From Brasenia schreberi (Eukaryota > Streptophyta > Magnoliopsida > Nymphaeales > Cabombaceae): 64,000 bases of DNA. The notes beneath the pieces were generated by a model, which saw only the letters and a list, made by a program, of their open reading frames with translations, was not told the origin of the DNA and did not search any database. Both the position numbers and the translations under genes were made by a program. The stretch spans positions 6,393,501 to 6,457,500 of the forward strand of contig JAYKKT010000088.1 of the NCBI GenBank assembly GCA_036023115.1. Direction: 5' to 3'. Each line of letters starts with the position of its first letter. Positions within the stretch are counted from its first letter, which is position 1. Shown one piece after another: positions 1 through 12,196 of this stretch.

Positions 1-3000
1 CATAACCATCTCAACATCTTCAGTTCGGCCACTAGTATCTTCTGCACATGTCAATGGGTGCTACCCAACAGTCAACACAATTTGTTGATCTTACTGCTTT
101 CTTTCACGACAAGGTACAAAAGGAACAATTATGTTATGCTTGTGTTCGGCTGAAGGAAATTAAGAATTACAATCCTAGTTGATCTAAGCTCAAGCTAGGA
201 CAAGATCAGGCAAGGTAAGGTTGAAAACTACAAGGCTTGAAATCATGGATATTATCATGTTTATTTTCAGCTCCGCCCAAGGGATCACCCTTGCATGGCT
301 GGTCCCAAGCCTGGATAAAGGAGGAGGGTTGTGTTAGGCTTTTGACAGCCAGCATAAAACTTTATCGGACTTAGCATGGATTCTACAAAAAAAATAAAGA
401 ATCCATGTAGCCGACCCCATCTAGTATGGGAAAAGGCTTAGTTGTAGTAGTTGTAGTTGTAGTAGTATTTTCATAAATATCAACATTACATATTGTGGTT
501 TCCGCACTTGCTATTCACTAAAGGTTACAATTAACTTGTACTATTCTTTATCATGAACTTTGGTGATCTCATTCTATGATTATGTATTGACACTTAGTGC
601 AAGATAACTATTTGATTTTAATCAAAAGTTAGTAGGTCCCTCTATCTATTTACTTACATATGCAGCCATGTCCTGGTCACATTTCTCGCCTTGTTGTATA
701 TGATACTTCATACGGTCTTTGATACAAAAACCTGTGCCAATGTCCAAGTATATAGACTTCCTACTTCCAACAATTTGGATTAAAAGAACTTAAGAAGAAA
801 GCAGTTAACAGACCATTTAACTTGATACACCAAAATAAAGTAGAGTATTTGATGATTGTAAACTTCATTCTAAAGATTGTCATTCTATTAAAATATAATA
901 GGGTTGGACCAATAGAACCCATAAGTTTTTGTTTATAATCATGTCCTAGCGGACCCAGACCACCAAGGCCACACCATCAGCACCAGGGTCACCAGGAGGC
1001 CCCAACGGCTACTTTACTCTAGCTATTGGACTATCTTCAGCAACCAACAGATTAATGCTACTGACTTTTACTCCTCTTTTTCTCTTTATAAATACTTATC
1101 CTATATTCAATAATAGCAAACCTTTTGTGGTTGATTGTATTTGTATGGATTATCTGATTGAATAAAATTTGATTCATGCCTATATTTATAACATGGCATC
1201 AAAGCAAGTTTAGAGTTATTGCAAGCCATTGATGACGTCCGCTTGAACTAGGGACGCTGTCTTTGATGGTAGTGAGCACTTTCTGTTTTCCTTGCTCGAC
1301 GATGTCGTTGTTCTTGATGATGGCAATGACATCTGCACCCCGGATGGACGATGGCAATGTGCTGCTGCTTACTGTCGGAGAGTTGGACGCCATGCTCGCA
1401 AACCCATGTGTTGTATCCTCTGGCAGTGCGGACATGAATCCATGTGCGTTGGCCATGTAGACGATTGTGATGATTTCATCTTTGGTGATTGGAGAGTTGT
1501 GCTTGTTGTAGGCAATGTTGGCGAGAGTCATGCTTGTCGTAGGCGATGTTGGCACGGATGGTGTCATTAAAGAGGAAGAATGACTCTCATCGTCGTTGCT
1601 CGCTTGCTGGTCTCTCTTTCGAAACAAGCTTCACAAGGCTCTTTGATTCAGTTGTTGTCTATGGAAGACCTTGAGTGAATATGTTTTGCTTCGCCTGCTC
1701 CTCCTGCTCCTCCTGCTTCCATTAGAGGTCTACCTCCCAAACTTCCCAAGGATTTCTTCATCCCCATCTCTCGCCGACGATGATGGATGGTGCAATGACT
1801 CTGGTAATCTTTGTCCCCATTTTCTTATTAGTGGAGAAGAGACAGAAGGTGGCGGTTTGGGTCTTTTCTTTGACAACGATGGATCAACGGCGAGCAGGCG
1901 TCATTCAAGGCGATATTGCTTGAGTGATGATAATGGTAGAGATTGCTTGAGTGACGATAATGGTAGAGATGATGGCTTTGATAAGTGCACGGTGGTGGTA
2001 GGTGGCTAGGGATGATGGGGGTGATAAAGAGGAGGAAGTCATTTTCATGAGAAGGAAAAGAAGGGAAAGAAGAAGAGAGGAGAAAAAGGTGAATAGGATG
2101 AATTGCTTCATCCTGACTCCGCGACCTGGATGGAAATCCTTTAAATGGAGCCCCAACCCTAGCCCCATTTCCCCCGCTCCACCTCCTCCATTGCAGAATC
2201 CAGCCCCTACGCCTCAACGTCGTTGATCGTCTCCATCCTCTCCATCTAAGATCCCGACAACCTCTACCTCGTCTTTAACAAGTTCGACGTCAATGGCAAC
2301 AACCAGATCTCTATCTACAAGTTGGAATCGATGGTCTAGTGCCTTGGGTTCGTTGGAAGAGAAGAGGTGGAGTTGATGACACGAGAGGCCGATATCGATG
2401 GTGATGGGTTTATTAACCTCGAGGAATTCCTGTTGATGAACACGGAGACAGATTCGCCGAAGTGTACGGAAGATCTCTGAAACGCATTCACCATCTTCGA
2501 TCGCGACAATAATGGCTTAATCTCTACAGAGGAGGTCCTCCAGGTGCTCAGGAGCATGGGGGAGAACACCACCCTCTCCTCCTGCAAGAACATTATCCAA
2601 GGGGTTGACACCAACGACGACGATGGCTGATGGCTTTGGGCACCTGGAGACGATGGAGGCAGTGCGACGACAAATGATGATAGAGTGAGAGAGAGATGGT
2701 CTCTCTGTTGAATGCATAAAGAGGGCGTGAGAGAGAGGGCTTCGGTCCTCTATGTTTGGCAAAGAGAGACAGGGAGACGTTTATATGCAGTCGGGTCATG
2801 GGTGTTGGTCCAGGATCCAGGCTCAGTGCTATGTCTAAATCCGATTTGATCTTGTTTGGTATTCATATAGGAGTTAATCCAGGTGTGCTCATTCCAACTT
2901 ATTTATTTTTAATATTTGTTAGATCAATTGTTTGGTGTCTTATTTATAAGATATTTTGTTTATTGTTTGTTAGACAATAAGTCATCTTTGTATGATTAAG

Positions 3001-6000
3001 ATCTCTGTATTGTAGATATATGTCATGTTTATTGGCCTTTTGTTGAAGACCTTTGTGATTAAGGTGTTTCTGTTATTGGCTATTGGTTGGAGATAAGTCA
3101 ATGTTGAAAATGCATTTATTGGTATTTTGATAACCTTGTGCTTGATACAAGTATTTAAAAATAATGCATAAAAAGAATTTTGCCTTGAGTATTGACTATT
3201 CATTTCCTATCTTCTGAGTATTTTGTGCGAATGATAAAAATTGCATTCAAAGAATTCTTGTTTTTGAAACAAACATTTTATGTTGAAAAGATTCTTGAAA
3301 AATATTAAGTTGATTATAAATATTTTCGTATATATTTAAAACTTTTTTTTATATCTTAGTGGATTATCTTATTCTTGGAATCATGGAATCATGTTTGAGA
3401 TTGTGAGTTATTTAAGGGCCTTAGACATTTGATAGATTTAGATGGTTTGAGCTTAGCCTTAAAGCTTGTTTGATTTGGATGGTTTGAGTTTAGCCTTAAA
3501 GCTCAGGTTTGAGCTTAACCTTAAAAGTTAAAACTTGTTTGGGTTCAAGTTTGTCCTTAAACAACTTCTTTGAAAACATAGGTTTTCAAGTTTGTAGTGA
3601 TGTGATCATAATACTTTTATTGGAGATTAATCTATAATTTTTGTTGTAGGTATGTCTTAATATAGATCACAAGGTTGAAGCTACGAAAAAGATTTCTACG
3701 GTTGAACATTCTCCTTTTGAAACAATCAGTGTGGGTTCACATATAAAGAATTGGAACAAACTTTCAGTATCCACACCGTAAGTTTGAAAAGGGGTGTTAA
3801 AATATAATAGGGTTAGGTCAATATGACCCATAAAATTTTTTTGTAATCAGGTCCTAGAGGACCCAAACCACTCGAGCCAGACCACGAGGGTCAAACCATC
3901 AACCAATGTTATCCATATTGAACCATATCGTACAATACGGTACGATACATAACGTTACTATATCGCATACAGTAATGTATCGTGTCGTATTGCACGATAC
4001 GCCCAGGGACCGTTTTGGCCGAACATAAACCTACATTTTTGTAGGTTTCTGAGGTCTATTCATGGCTCTCAGCCTTCTTTCGATGGCTCTCCCCATCTTT
4101 GGTGTTCAAGGCTCCAAAAAAAGTGTTCTACGGTGTCCGTGCAAGTCTCTTAACTCTATTGTGGTATATTTTGAGTGTTTTTTAGAATTTTTTTCTTTGT
4201 ATTTATTTTTTTTGGTGTTATTTACATTTTTCTTTTTTTGAATGACAAAATCTGAAGTTATTAAGTGTGTGGATATGATTTTTATTGCATTCATGAAGTG
4301 GGAGACACGTTATTTGAGTGTCATGTAAAGATTAAGGATTTATGAAGTGCTTAAAGTGCTTAATTGTGATGGCAGGAAGGGGTATTAGGGACTTCCAATC
4401 TCGGTCTCATGATCTGGTATGACAGTGGGGTACAACAATTAAGGGTTCCAGATTGAAAATCAAATGCTTGTTTTGTGAGAAGATGATTAGTGGTGGAATT
4501 TCACGACTGAAACACTACCTAGTACGGACTCCTTGCATGAGCAGAGTTAGAAGTTTACTAGAAGGCATTAAATGGTAATGTCTTCAAAAGATTGACAGTA
4601 TACATGAGAAGAGACAACAGAAGGATGATTTAGGGATGTGTGAAGAAAATGACGATGATGCTATTGGATTGAGGGATGTGTGAAGAAAATTACGATGATG
4701 CTATTGGATTGATTGATAGTATTCCTTTAAATGCTAAAACATAAATTGGTAGTAGTAGTTCTCGACAATCAAATAGGGAAAAGAGGGTTGCTGAAGATTT
4801 TGCAAGTGAAAGTGGTAGAAGAGGAAGCTGAGGAAGGAGTAGAGGAAGAGTTTCTTCTAGAATACATTCATTTTTTCCTCCTAGCACTACACATGGCTCT
4901 CAACTTGGAATTCGTGTTGCTATGATTTCAAAACAACTGCATGATCAGGCAAACCTTGTAGTGGGCAGATGGTTTTATGATGCATGCATTCTATTTAATG
5001 TAACAAATGGTTTTCATTTTCAAGTAATGACAAATGCAATTGCTAATATTGGTGTAGGATACAAGATGTCCTCTTATCAAAAGTTGAGAGGAAAGTTATT
5101 AGATAAGACCGTCATTAAAGTGCAAGAATATTGTTCGACTTTGAGAGAGTCATGGAAGGAGATAGGATGCACTATCATGGCAGACGGATGGACATATAGG
5201 CGAGGAAGTACTTTATTAAACTTTTTTATCTACTGTCTTAAAGGACTTATGTTTTTGAGATATCTAAATATGTCAGAGGAGAAACATACTACTGAGATCC
5301 TAAGGTAAGAGTTTGATAAGGTGATATGTGAGGTTGGGGTAGAGAATGTAGTCCAATTCATTACAGATAATGTAGCTAACTATAAAGCAGTTAGAAAAGA
5401 GTTAGCATATACTTATGGGACTTTTTATTGGACACTATGCACAGCACATTGTTTAGATCTCATCCTTAAGGATATTGGTGAGATGAATGAGATAAAGGTA
5501 GCAACTGAGTGTTGCTAAGATATCACCAAATTTATCTACAAGCATGCCTTTGTATTGAGTATGATGAGGAGATATACAGATGGTGCAGAGCTTCTTCGTA
5601 CAACTGCAACTCGATTTATAACTAATTTCTTATCTGTACAGGGCATTATGAGATAGAAGCAAGTCTTAAGAAAATGTTCTCTTTAGATGAGTGGCAACAA
5701 TTTACAGAGTTACCTCAAAATAGAAGAAAAAGAAAATTGAATGAAATTTCAAAAAAAGTCTTTAGGAGTACATTTTGGAATGCATGTGTTAGGTTGTTGA
5801 GGGTTACATGTCCCTTAGTAAATGTTTTGAGATTGGTTCATGTAGACACCCAAAATTTTTCTTAAAAGATTTGATATTTTAGAAATTTTGCCTTTTTAAG
5901 AAAAAATTGTGGTTTTGGGTTTTTAAGGGTTTTCAAATAAAGATACCTTAAACGAACTCATTTTCGCACCAAAATTTCGTGGCAGTCTCAAAATAAGGAT

Positions 6001-9000
6001 AAATGACACCCCTCTAAAAAAATCCAATTTTGACAAAGAGCCAAATAAATGATTGCTTTGCCCTCAAGCCCAAATTGGCAGGACTCCATCTTTTCAAATG
6101 ATTTTCTTCAAAGAAATTATGGTTTCAAACAATTTTCTTCGAAGAGACAAATAATAATAAGACATTGGGAACCAAACCCAAAAATGTTTGCAAAATGTCA
6201 AATTTGCAAAAACCTTTGAAATACAAATCAAATCTAAATTAGACCTCAAAAACTCGCTCGATTAAGGATAGTCCTACTCCGAGATCCTACACCCATCAAA
6301 GGATTAAAGCGGTCTAAAACCCTACACCCAAGGGTTAAAGAGGTTCGAAACCCTACACCCATTGAAAGGGTTAAAGTGGTCCGACACCCTACACCCAATA
6401 AAGGGTTAAAGTGGTTGAAACGGTAAAGACTAATAGAGCGAAAGCAGGTCGCCCGTACAAACAAATACTATCAATAGAACTCAGTTGTTTTCAAAAATAT
6501 TTGAACATTTCGATAGAACTCGTTTTCAAATATATCTAAAACAAAATGGTTTTAAATAATCAAAAAAAATATTTGAAACCATAAACCTGAAATCAAGCGC
6601 AAGATTCAAGTCCGATTCAGGGACAAAGCTGCGAATCAAATCAAAAGAGGATAAAGACAAAGCCCGTTGAAGATCCTCGAAGAATGCACGATCTTAAGGC
6701 CAAAACAGAATTAAAGCATCCCAATCTGATCTCAAAGCGGCAACAAAAAGGCAAAGACGAAGGACCTAGTCTCAAACGGGCTAGGGAAATTGAAGCCAAG
6801 ATAGGCTAGGCCAAATCAAAAGTCTACTATAAGGACTAAAGGAGGATCAAGTCAAGCCAATACTCCATCAAATATGGCACAAGGTTGCCCCAAATTGAAA
6901 TTAGTTCGGCCACATCCATTTACACCCAGTCGACTGTGCACCAAATCAAGTCTAGCCGGTCATATTCAAAAGCACTTGATTGTCTCATACTAGACCAAGT
7001 CACTTGGCCGACCTAACCACAAGGGACTGGGCTAGCATTGACCAAAGGGGACCATCAAGAAAGCCCACGTGATTGCCTTAGGTCCAGCCAAGGATTAGAT
7101 CAAGAGGAGGGCTCCAAAGACCCACCCAATTCAAACCGTGGAAGGCTCCAGGCCTTCTCCCTTTGAGGCCTATAAAAAGGGACCTTAAGGGACGATTTCA
7201 AGTAATTTATGAGGAAGAGTGTAGAGAGCCTAAGAGAGAGAGGGAGAACTGCAACAAGAGAGAGAAGAAGAGAGGGAAAGAAAGAGAGAGAGAGAGAGGA
7301 AGGAAATGAGAGAAGGAAGGAAAGAGTTGATCCCTTCCTATAAACATATTTCAATTCATTTTCCATCAGTCATTTATTTTAAATTTGATGTGATTAGTCT
7401 TTTAATTTCGAACGAATGTATTCACGTATGTTTTAAACACAGAAATCTATTTTCAGCATCTTCCATACGTTTGATATTTTATTTTTCATTTCCATCTCTC
7501 TGCTCCAAATGATCTGAAATTTGGTACACCGAATCTTCACACACAAGTCCACATATGATAAAATTTTCAAGAATTTTAGGACCGTGCAACCACGTAATTA
7601 AAATTGAGGAAGATCGAAAAAATCCATAATCAAATCTGTCAAACTTGTATTTATTGCAACAAAACTTGAGTAATCATTCAGATAGATGAGTGGTCATACA
7701 AGAAAAGACCGTATACATAATGAGGTTATTAGAAACAAAGTAGGAGTGACACCAATAGAGGATAAAATGAGAGAACATCGTTTAAGATGGTTTGGACATA
7801 TAGAAAGAAGATGTAAGAAGGTTAGAAAAACTAAATTTGGAAAGTATTAAAAGAGGTAGAGGACGACCACAAAAGTGTTGGAAAGAAACAATAAAGAACG
7901 ATCTAGTTTATTGGGAGTTAACTGCTAACATGGCACAAGATAGGGATCTGTGGAAACAAAGAATCCATGTAGTCGACCCCGTCTAGTATGGGAAAAGGCT
8001 TAGTTGTTGTTGTAGTTGTTGTAAAGCTTGAGTAATCATCCCATAACTCTGTCTATAGTAAATCAATTTCAGTGAAACTTGTCTCATTGGAAATCTGACA
8101 TCCATAGCTTTCCAAAAAGACAAAGTTCATAAAAATCAGAGCTTTGTGCATCGAAATACATATGTTTCTTTGAATCTCAGTATTTCTATAACATATCAGT
8201 TTTGAGTGCATGTGCATAGGCACATTCTTGATTTAATTCTGCACAATCACAATACACAAAAATAGAATAAAAATAGTCCAGAATATCCACATTCGTGTTT
8301 ACTTACTGTAAAATTTTCGTGAATTTTGGAGATTCCAAAACTGTTCAAAAAAATACGAAAACAAGTTCTTAAAAACATAACCAGTTTCTGTTTTTCAGAA
8401 CTTTGAAAAATTTTCATTCATAGGCCAAGTGCATATTTTGGTTGATTCAAGTTGATTCAAAAGTGAATTTTAGAAACACACCTTGTTCAAATCAATCCTC
8501 AAAACATTTAGGTTGGTCCTTGAGCACCGGTTCAAGAAAGCCTAAGACGAAAAGATCTCGCTTCCTCACAATCGCTACTCGAAGTCAGAAAATCTATCTT
8601 TGCTAGTTTAAGCAAACTAGTTGGCACGCTCACGCAAAACGACGTAGATTGAAAACTTATTTCAAGTCTCTACATAAACTTTGGAGTAAAATTTTCACAT
8701 CTACAGTTGATAGTGAGGAGAAACCATCTATGGCTACCTTTATGAAGCCATGGATAAGGCAAAAGAAGCCATTAGAAATAATTTTAATGAAAGAAAGGAA
8801 TTATGTGCTTGTGTGAAACATTATAAATAATAGATGGATCAAACAATTGCATCAGCCTATTCATGCAGCAGCATATTACCTAAACCCAGCATTGAGGTAC
8901 TCAACAAGCTTCAAAAGGGACGGTGAGGTTAATTGAGGCATCATTGATTGTATAGACAGATTAGTCCCTGATGAGAGTAGAACAGATGCTATATATCGAG

Positions 9001-12000
9001 AGATGGAGATCTTTGATAATGCTCTTCACTTAATGGGTTTGCCTATAGCAATTCGCAACCGCACTAATATACACCGAAGTAAATTGCTTATCTTCGTATT
9101 TAAGTTTCTTAAATCTTATATTATTGTAGATTAAATCCCTAATGTTTGTCTTTTTTATAGATGTTTTGTGGAATAAGTTTGAAAGTGATTGCCCAAACCT
9201 TAAAGATTTTGTAGTAAGAGTTCTGAACCAAACTTATAGTGTAACAGGTTGTGAAAGGAATTGGAGTATCTTTGAACACATCCATACAAAAAAGCGTAAT
9301 AGGTTGGAACATAAGCAGCTCAATGACTTAGTTTTCATCTACTGTAACATGCGGCTTCGCAAAGGTAATCTTCTATTAGTTACTACTTAAAGATTCAATT
9401 CAATATTTTATTTAACTTCAATTGTTAATATTATTTACTAATTACTTATCTTTTTTTTTTGTAGGCAATTAAAAAAGGTAAATAGAGAAGAAAGCCAATT
9501 TGATCCAATAAGTTTGGATAATTTTGATATATTAGAGGAGTGAATTATGGAAGATAACGAATAAAATGCACTCCTAACTGAAGAAGACATTGCATGAATT
9601 AATTTAGAAGGAGTGCAACAACATCATCAAGGAGATGAAGATTTTGATTTTAAAGCAGGAGGTAGTGAGGATCTTCAGCAAGGAGAAGATGAACATTATT
9701 TAGTTGATGATCCTAATTACAATATGTAAATGTAATTATATTTCATTTTTTGCTTCAAAATATGTAATTTTTTTCAATTGTTCAATGGTGAATGATCAAT
9801 ATGTACTAAACTTTGTATTATATGAATTCTTTGCAATTATCAGATCTTTTCTTTTCTTTTTTTTAGATTTTTACTATTTTTTAATATTAAAGTATGATAC
9901 GGTACAATACGATATGCTTGTATCGTGGACCAAAACGATACACGATACGATGGCATCAAACAACACTGGAAATGTTGGCTTTCACTCCTCTCTTTCTCTC
10001 TATAAATACTTATCCTATATTCAATAAATAACAAGCCTTATATGATTGATTGTATTTTTATGGATTATCTGATTGAATAAAGTTTGATTCATACCTATAT
10101 TTCTAACACATTCATACTAAAATATAATCAAACTTTTATTCTCTACCAAAGAGTTCTAGAAAGATAAGCAACCAGAAAGTGTTTCTGCTCTTTTTTACAC
10201 AATCAAACAGGTCAGACAAAAGCAGTTGAACAATAAAAAATTGAGAAACAGTGAAGAACTGATAACTCAAACATCAAGCCGATGTAAAATCTCAACATCA
10301 CACAACAGCAAACAGAATTCTTAAATGCAGTGGTTCAATTATCATTCTAGACTTTTGATAAACTTAATATCTTTCCTTAGAGAAAATAATTACAAATTCT
10401 ACATGGCAACTAAATAAGCCAAATTAGTTACTGACCAGCTTCCTTGCTTGTATGTAAATTGCTGCTTTTCAATTTTCTCTCTTCTTCTTTCTGCAAGACT
10501 TCAAGACAAATTGCATGGCTTAGTGCAAATCCCAGTTAAAAGAAGAATCTTTTCACATTATAGCAGAAAGAATCATTTCCACAAGAACTTTTCTTGAAGC
10601 TAGAAAACAGTCCAAAAAATCCAAAGTTACATAATTTTGGGATGGGGGCTGCTGAAGTGCCCCGACTAAACCCCTCATATGATGTACGAAGTACAAAAAA
10701 GAGCTGCAGACAAGGAAAAGAGAAGTGCCACAGGAAACATGTTCTATAGTAGAAGACAAGCAGGAAAGCGTGTGTTTGAAGAATAAAAACTAAAAGGTGT
10801 CTTCACTTTGTCATCCAAGTATGTCTACTATTATTTAGAAAATTCTAGATACAAAATACATGAACTGCATACTAAGTTGCGATATATCTTCCACAAGTTA
10901 CAGAATAAACCCAAGAGACCTAAAAGTTGACAAGGAACAGCCTGACACCATTTTTTTGCAGATCCAGACCTTCCTAGCAGTTCCCAAAATAGAAAATGAT
11001 GATGATCAAGAAAAATGTTTTATTTGAATCAGAAATGACAGTCACAGAATCGATGTTCATACTTGCAGCATTCAGCTTCACACGTTCACGCCTTGCCTCT
11101 AGCTCTAGAACTTCCTGAATACAGTAATCACTGTCAAGCTTCAACTAGTAAGAAATATGCCAAAAGAACATGACATAACGCAAGTCATTTTTGTTAGATA
11201 AGCTTCAAATAAAAATGAGTTATTAACTTATTGATATTTACTACACATTGAGGCTCTGACAGAATCCTATCCCAGGACCCCCTAAACTGACCAAATTATG
11301 CATACTGTAAATTTAAGTTACGTTTCAAGTAGCATTACAACTTTCATGTCATCGTTCAGCATTTACCTGTTACATACAACCCAAGTCAGTTGACATAGGT
11401 GAAGTTAGATCACATCTACCGATGAGGTTCTTATTCAATGGAGGCTAGGTCATGGAGAGGGCTGAACAGAAGTGAACTGGCAAGATAAATCAGAATTGAT
11501 CTAATTCAGCCATAAATCCATTGCATCCATTTTTCTAGTTTGGATTTTATGTATGTATAAGTTTTTGAGTTTTAAATTGACCATTCAAGCTGTTCTGATT
11601 CAATTTGATTCAAGCAATTCTCTAAATCTCTTTGTAAAATGATTCAATTCAGAAAGCTGAATTTAGCAGTATTGCTAAAGATAGCTTATTCAAAACTAGA
11701 TTTGTGATACTGCACTTTTCTTACATAATACAGCAATAACAATTCCCGAATATGTGTCCTCAATTCGAAATGAATGCAAAGGTGAATAAAGGTCAAGTCA
11801 AATACAATTCTACCTAGTAGAAGAGGGACTTCCGTACAAGTTTTCTCGCATTTAACTATTACCTCAGGGGTTGGAGCTTTCTTCCTTTGCCCGCTTAACC
11901 AGCAAATCCACTCAACTATAATTAAAAGGCACAGTCGCAGCAAATAAATAGCATGAATATATGGTAATAAAAGCAAAAACCCAATGTCTGTCCAAGCATC

Positions 12001-12140
12001 TTCATAAAAATAGGAGTTAGCTGCCAACCGTCATTATGCAACCCAAAACGAAAGCACGAGTATCATATCACCAATATTTGAAGCAAGGATTGCTTCGTCC
12101 ATGATAATCAGTTACTAGTCTAATTGTATAACTGGAAGTT

Positions 12141-12196
<56 letters not shown>

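Larger units (their letters stand above)
4440..9545 (+). pseudogene. hAT transposase, disrupted
   Basis: Domains appear in the expected order. A BED-type zinc finger is near 4446-4565 ([19 protein letters not shown]). A DUF659-type region spans about 4922-5515, with [34 protein letters not shown] and the [16 protein letters not shown] motif. A middle part at 5674-5835 ends in VLRLV. After the solo LTR the reading continues at 8706 with [15 protein letters not shown]. The C-terminal hAT dimerisation region is 9142-9390 ([35 protein letters not shown]). Stops and frameshifts (for example after TEILR at 5306) and the LTR insertion inactivate it. Splitting at 9130-9140 and 9390-9465 may reflect true introns. 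Confidence 0.8.
3904..9968 (+). mobile_element. hAT-family DNA transposon inserted in an LTR
   Basis: The ends are CAATGTTATC on the left and, in reverse complement, CAGTGTTGTT on the right, resembling short hAT terminal inverted repeats. Just inside both ends lie runs of CGATACG/CGTATCG-like repeats (about 3930-4005 and 9895-9950), a subterminal repeat pattern common in hAT elements. The element carries a broken hAT transposase gene on the plus strand. An 8-bp duplication is not clean: CCAATGTT/GAAATGTT is possible but would shift the left end by a few bases. About 2.87 kb of the present length is a later solo LTR insertion at 5841-8705. Confidence 0.75.
886..10108 (+). mobile_element. Copia-like non-autonomous LTR retroelement carrying host gene fragments (with nested insertions)
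   Basis: The left LTR is 886-1193. The right LTR begins at 3795 (TGTTAAAATATAATAGG), is interrupted by a hAT transposon at about 3904-9968, and resumes to end at 10108 (TTCTAACA). A perfect 5-bp target duplication CATTC flanks the whole (881-885 and 10109-10113). A primer-binding site like the 3' end of initiator tRNA-Met (TGGCATCAAAGC, for TGGTATCAGAGC) follows the left LTR, and a purine tract (GAAAAGGGG) precedes the right one. The 2.6-kb internal region has no recognisable gag, integrase or RT, so the element depended on enzymes from elsewhere. It carries an antisense ABCB fragment and a sense calmodulin-like fragment. It sits in the large intron of the complex I assembly gene. Confidence 0.85.
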
